From: Xiphias gladius
Lineage: Eukaryota; Chordata; Actinopteri; Istiophoriformes; Xiphiidae
NCBI RefSeq assembly: GCF_016859285.1
Contig: NC_053417.1
Coordinates: 24,989,206-25,053,205, forward strand
Direction: 5' to 3'
DNA length: 64,000 nt
Position 1 is the first letter of the stretch. Each line of letters starts with the position of its first letter. The position numbers and the translations under genes were made by a program. Shown here one piece after another: positions 61,083 to 64,000 of the stretch. The notes under the pieces are model-generated. The model worked only from the letters and a program-made list of their open reading frames with translations. It searched no databases and was not told the DNA's origin.

Positions 61083-61300
61083 GCAGTGGCGGAATGTAAC
61101 TAAGTACATTTACTCAAATGCTTTTCATAGTCCACATTTGAGATACCTGTACTTTACTTGAGTATGTTCTGTTAATGACACTTTAGACTTCTACATCACT
61201 ACATTTCAGATGGAAATGTATTTTTTACTGCATTACATTATCTAACTGCCTCAGTTACTATACAAATTAAGATTTTTGTGTACAGAATATATGAAGATTT
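61083..61300. mobile_element. Truncated hAT-type MITE related to 4870-5489
   Basis: Starts GGGCAGTGGCGGAATGTAAC and continues AAGTACATTTACTCAAATGC and TACTTTACTTGAGTATG; the right terminus is missing. Confidence 0.65.
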
Positions 61301-61329
61301 TATAAATAATGTGTTATGGATTAAACTAT

Positions 61330-61665
61330 ACGAAAACAGCTGAAATTATAGATCAATTGACAGAAAATGAACTGTCAACTATTTTGAGAAGACATTTTCC
61401 ATGTACCAGAAGACAAACATTTCATGGTTCCAGCTTTTCAAATGTGAGAATTTCCTGATTTTGTTTTTAAAACATATAATAATTTTAATTTGTTCCTAGT
61501 CATTTTGAGGTTCGGTCAAAACAAGCATTGTGAGGGAGTTACTTTGGGTTCTGGGTAACTGTGATGGGGATTTTTCTCTGTTTTCTGATTTTTTTTTTTT
61601 TTTTTTACAACTCAAATAATCAATCATTGAATGGTGAAAATAATCATTAATTAATTGCTGTCTTA
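61330..61665. repeat. Family A repeat
   Basis: ATAGATCAATTGACAGAAAA to AATAATCATTAATTAATTGC, with TTCATGGTTCCAGCTTTTC and TTGGGTTCTGGGTAACTGTG inside; abuts the truncated hAT copy. Confidence 0.6.
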
Positions 61666-61737
61666 TACAAAATGATTAAAAACCCAATCAACTTCAGAAA
61701 TAAAATGTTGCTTACACATGAATGCAGGAGTTATATA

Positions 61738-61747
61738 GACAAGGGAG

Positions 61748-61783
<36 letters not shown>

Positions 61784-61793
61784 CTCCCTTGTC
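61738..61793. repeat. Perfect 56-bp palindrome with (TA)n core
   Basis: GACAAGGGAGATTTTA at the left and TAAAATCTCCCTTGTC at the right are exact complements around a TA repeat, so the whole stretch is self-complementary. Confidence 0.85.
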
Positions 61794-61795
61794 TT

Positions 61796-61985
61796 CATCA
61801 AGCTCGGGAGTCTGAGGGTTCAGTGCAGTATCTTAGCTGTTCCCAGGACTGCGCTTTTCTGGACAGAGACCTCATATGATGTACCTGAAATCTGCTGGAG
61901 CCATTCTCCCAGTTTGTGGGTCACAGCCCCCAGTGCTCCAATTACCACTGGCACCACTGTTGCCTCTACTCCCCACATCTTTTCT
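61796..61985 (-). mobile_element. LINE C-terminal coding remnant
   Basis: Minus-strand frame contains VEATVVPVVIGALGAVT, then a KLGEWLQQI block and SVQKSAVLGTAKIL, a protein segment I associate with fish non-LTR retrotransposons (Dong/R4-like; class uncertain). The frame has one in-frame TGA at a CGA-type position and is truncated on both sides. Confidence 0.6.
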
Positions 61986-62065
61986 ATATATATCTATATC
62001 TATATATATATCTATATCTATAGATATAGATATATATATATATAGATAGATACATATACATATAA
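61986..62065. repeat. (TATC)/(TA) microsatellite
   Basis: Interleaved TATATC, TATAGATA and TATA units, directly 5' (on the minus strand) of the LINE remnant. Confidence 0.85.
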
Positions 62066-62094
62066 ATGAGAAGTCAGGTAGCACTTGAATGAAA

Positions 62095-62250
62095 GTCATC
62101 AGGATTCATCCTCTGGGCACCATAATTGTACAAAAATTTCAGGGCAGTTCATCCAGTAGTTGTTGAGATATTTTAGTCTGAACCAAAGTGGCAGACTAAC
62201 AGACTGGCATCCCCGTCACTAGAGCCAAGCTGCTAACATGGTTTAAAGTG
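62095..62250. repeat. Family D dispersed repeat, partial
   Basis: AGGATTCATCCTCTGGGCAC, then TTCATCCAGTAGTTGTTGAG and CCAAAGTGGCAGACTAACAG; inverted relative to the copy at 63370-64000. Confidence 0.6.
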
Positions 62251-62764
62251 TGAAAAAGAAAGCGGACCATTGTGTATCTTTCATCTTAATCTAAAGTACC
62301 TTGTAAAATCAGCGTTCATAGTGACTTTGGTACGGGTACCGTGGTGTGGGCGGACATTACACGTAGGTGGACTTTGTGTGCCGTGGTAAGCATGTGAGGC
62401 ATCAGACAATAGGATGCACCTCCACTGATCATCTGCAGGATCCCCCTCATCCCCGCCTCTCTCATTGCCTAGCAACACCAGCCTCAGTGATTGAAGAGGC
62501 TGTCTCAGTCCCAAACGCTCAGATCTCTTGTTTGTCATCGTTTAATATTAAAACTGTCCTCTGATGTCCAAAGGCATCGTACTGTATGGTGCAACAAAAA
62601 AAAAAAAAAGACTAATGTGAGGTCGTGGCATCATTCCACCAAAGATATTGCAAAATTTATGTAACTGAGACCAGGACATGTGCTCAGACATCACCTTACT
62701 CCTGCACGATGATTGCTGATAATATAGCGAAGTTATTATAGCTCACATGTATCCAGTCTCATTT

Positions 62765-62767
<3 letters not shown>

Positions 62768-62808
<41 letters not shown>

Positions 62809-62810
62809 GT
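62768..62810. repeat. (TG)n microsatellite
   Basis: About 20 TG units with one GC interruption near the end. Confidence 0.9.
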
Positions 62811-63369
62811 TTATCAGTGTGTGTTGTGATTCGGTGGGCGGGGATGTAAGAAGCCTGCAGCTTATCTTGCCCTACTTTTCCCCCAAAACAATGTGCACAG
62901 AAAAACAAATGTTCACCTTCATTGGCCAGACATGTTTGTCGAGCAGAAGAGTTGAACTGAACAAAATGTGCTGGCTGAGACACTGCAAGGTGTGTAAAAC
63001 CAAGTGTACACAATAAAGCACTCCCGGTTTCTTGTTCGTTGGTTTATCCTTACTCAGGCAATTACCTTAGAACCAAAGAGCAGTCACTTGCATTATTAAT
63101 AATCCCTACTTTATATACTTTTTTCTTTATTAGCAGTTCTCGATTTATAAGCCATTGAAAGCTTTGCAAGGAACAAACATAATGGCTGATTGGCTGCCTA
63201 CCTTGTTTTTAAAACAGTAAAAAGAACGGTGTCCACTGGTTTTAATGATAATATGACTGATACCAAATATCCTTTTTGATTCAGAAACCTTTACATTACA
63301 TGTGCCCATGTGCTTCACAAAGCCTCCGTAGTCATTTTGCAATGTAAAATTTCAAGGTATTACATTTGG

Positions 63370-64000
63370 AATTTTGCATTTTTAGCCATGCTAGCGGCTA
63401 GTAGCTCAAGGGATTGCAATGTCAGTCAATCCACCACTTTGGTATAGACTGAAATATCTCGGCAAACTGTCGGACTGGATTGCCATGAAACCCCAAACAG
63501 ACATTCGTGGTCCCCAGAGGATGAATCCTAATAACGCTGGGGATCTTCTGACTTTATCTCTTGCACCACCATGAGGTTGATGTTTGTGGTTTCGTGAGAA
63601 GTGTCTCAATGAGATATTTCATGGATGGTTTGCTATAAAAATGTGGTACAAACATTCATGGAGGAATCATAATCACTTTGGTGATCTCTTGACTTTTCAT
63701 CCAGCGTCATCGTCAGGTCCGGTTTTCAGTCTGTCCAATACTTTGGTTTATCTCAAAACTAACTCATGACATTTCCACTGGCCTCAGCTGTACTTTGTGT
63801 TTGGTGCTAATGAGCCAATGCTAGCGCGCTAACACGCTAAATGTGGTGAACACGGTAACCATTACACCTGCAAAACATTAACGTGTTAGCATTGCTGTTC
63901 TGAGCATGTTGGCATGCTGACGTTGTGTCAAAGCGCAAAAAATTTCAAACTGTTTCGTAAAGGCGTTATTTGTCATTGCTAAACAGGCTAGATTTGGATG
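63370..64000. repeat. Family D dispersed repeat, long copy running to the window edge
   Basis: Blocks TGGATTGCCATGAAACC, GAGGATGAATCCTAATAACG, CACCACCATGAGGTTGATG, GCTAGCGCGCTAACACGC and GTTAGCATTGCTG. It is a long non-coding repeat type frequent in percomorph introns. Confidence 0.6.

Larger units (their letters stand above)
60722..64000. other. Repeat-rich sequence downstream of the PHRF1-like gene
   Basis: 3' UTR of the PHRF1-like gene, probably to about 61010, then almost continuous repeats (separate entries). Unassigned stretches at 62260-62760 and 62810-63370 show no exon or RNA gene I can support. Confidence 0.5.

Noticed and set aside
1-64000. tRNA, rRNA or known miRNA genes
   Set aside because: No tRNA-like cloverleaf or rRNA sequence was recognised by eye; a covariance-model search would be needed to exclude small RNAs.

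Overview
The window is vertebrate nuclear DNA, almost certainly from an acanthomorph (percomorph-like) ray-finned fish. Genes are split into short exons with GT-AG introns. Polyadenylation signals are AATAAA. The proteins match vertebrate families, and introns and spacers are full of teleost-type repeats (hAT-like and Tc1-like elements, fold-back MITEs, LINE tails, microsatellites). There is no bacterial, CRISPR or operon-like structure. I could run no searches. Family calls rest on recalled family features and on exon chains whose phases close exactly.

Seven protein-coding genes can be assembled. (1) 1042-13420, minus: vwa5b1, first 641 codons in 12 coding exons; the 3' end lies beyond the left edge. 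(2) 20319-27012, plus: a DDX19/DDX25 DEAD-box helicase, probably ddx25, 11 exons, 487 aa. (3) 29455-30177, minus: ubxn10, one coding exon, 240 aa. (4) 31921-34214, minus: cptp, two coding exons, 218 aa. (5) 36088-48334, plus: ints11, 17 exons, 601 aa. (6) 48830-49795, minus: an intronless-coding P2Y-like class A GPCR, 321 aa, with a spliced leader and a uORF. (7) 52260-60721, plus: a compact PHRF1-like RING+PHD protein, 7 exons, 255 aa.

The genes belong to unrelated cell functions: mRNA export helicase, p97 cofactor in ciliogenesis, ceramide-1-phosphate transfer, Integrator endonuclease, receptor, chromatin or ubiquitin factor. They are neighbours by synteny rather than a pathway. cptp and ints11 are head to head, as in human 1p36.33. 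ubxn10 lies upstream of vwa5b1 in the same direction, as in human 1p36.12, but with the helicase gene between them on the other strand.

The rest is repeats. The clearest are a 620-bp hAT-type MITE with a perfect 8-bp target duplication (4870-5489), an internally deleted Tc1-like transposase that keeps a single open frame (36655-37147), a fold-back element with 32-bp perfect arms (21019-21483), about 14 copies of a family ending in GCTGCAACTAA, and a 56-bp palindrome beside a LINE remnant (61738-61985). I found no evidence of a wholly new biological system. The most interesting gene-level items are the compact RING-PHD gene, the GPCR uORF whose stop overlaps the main start, and the mosaic DDX19/DDX25 character of the helicase.
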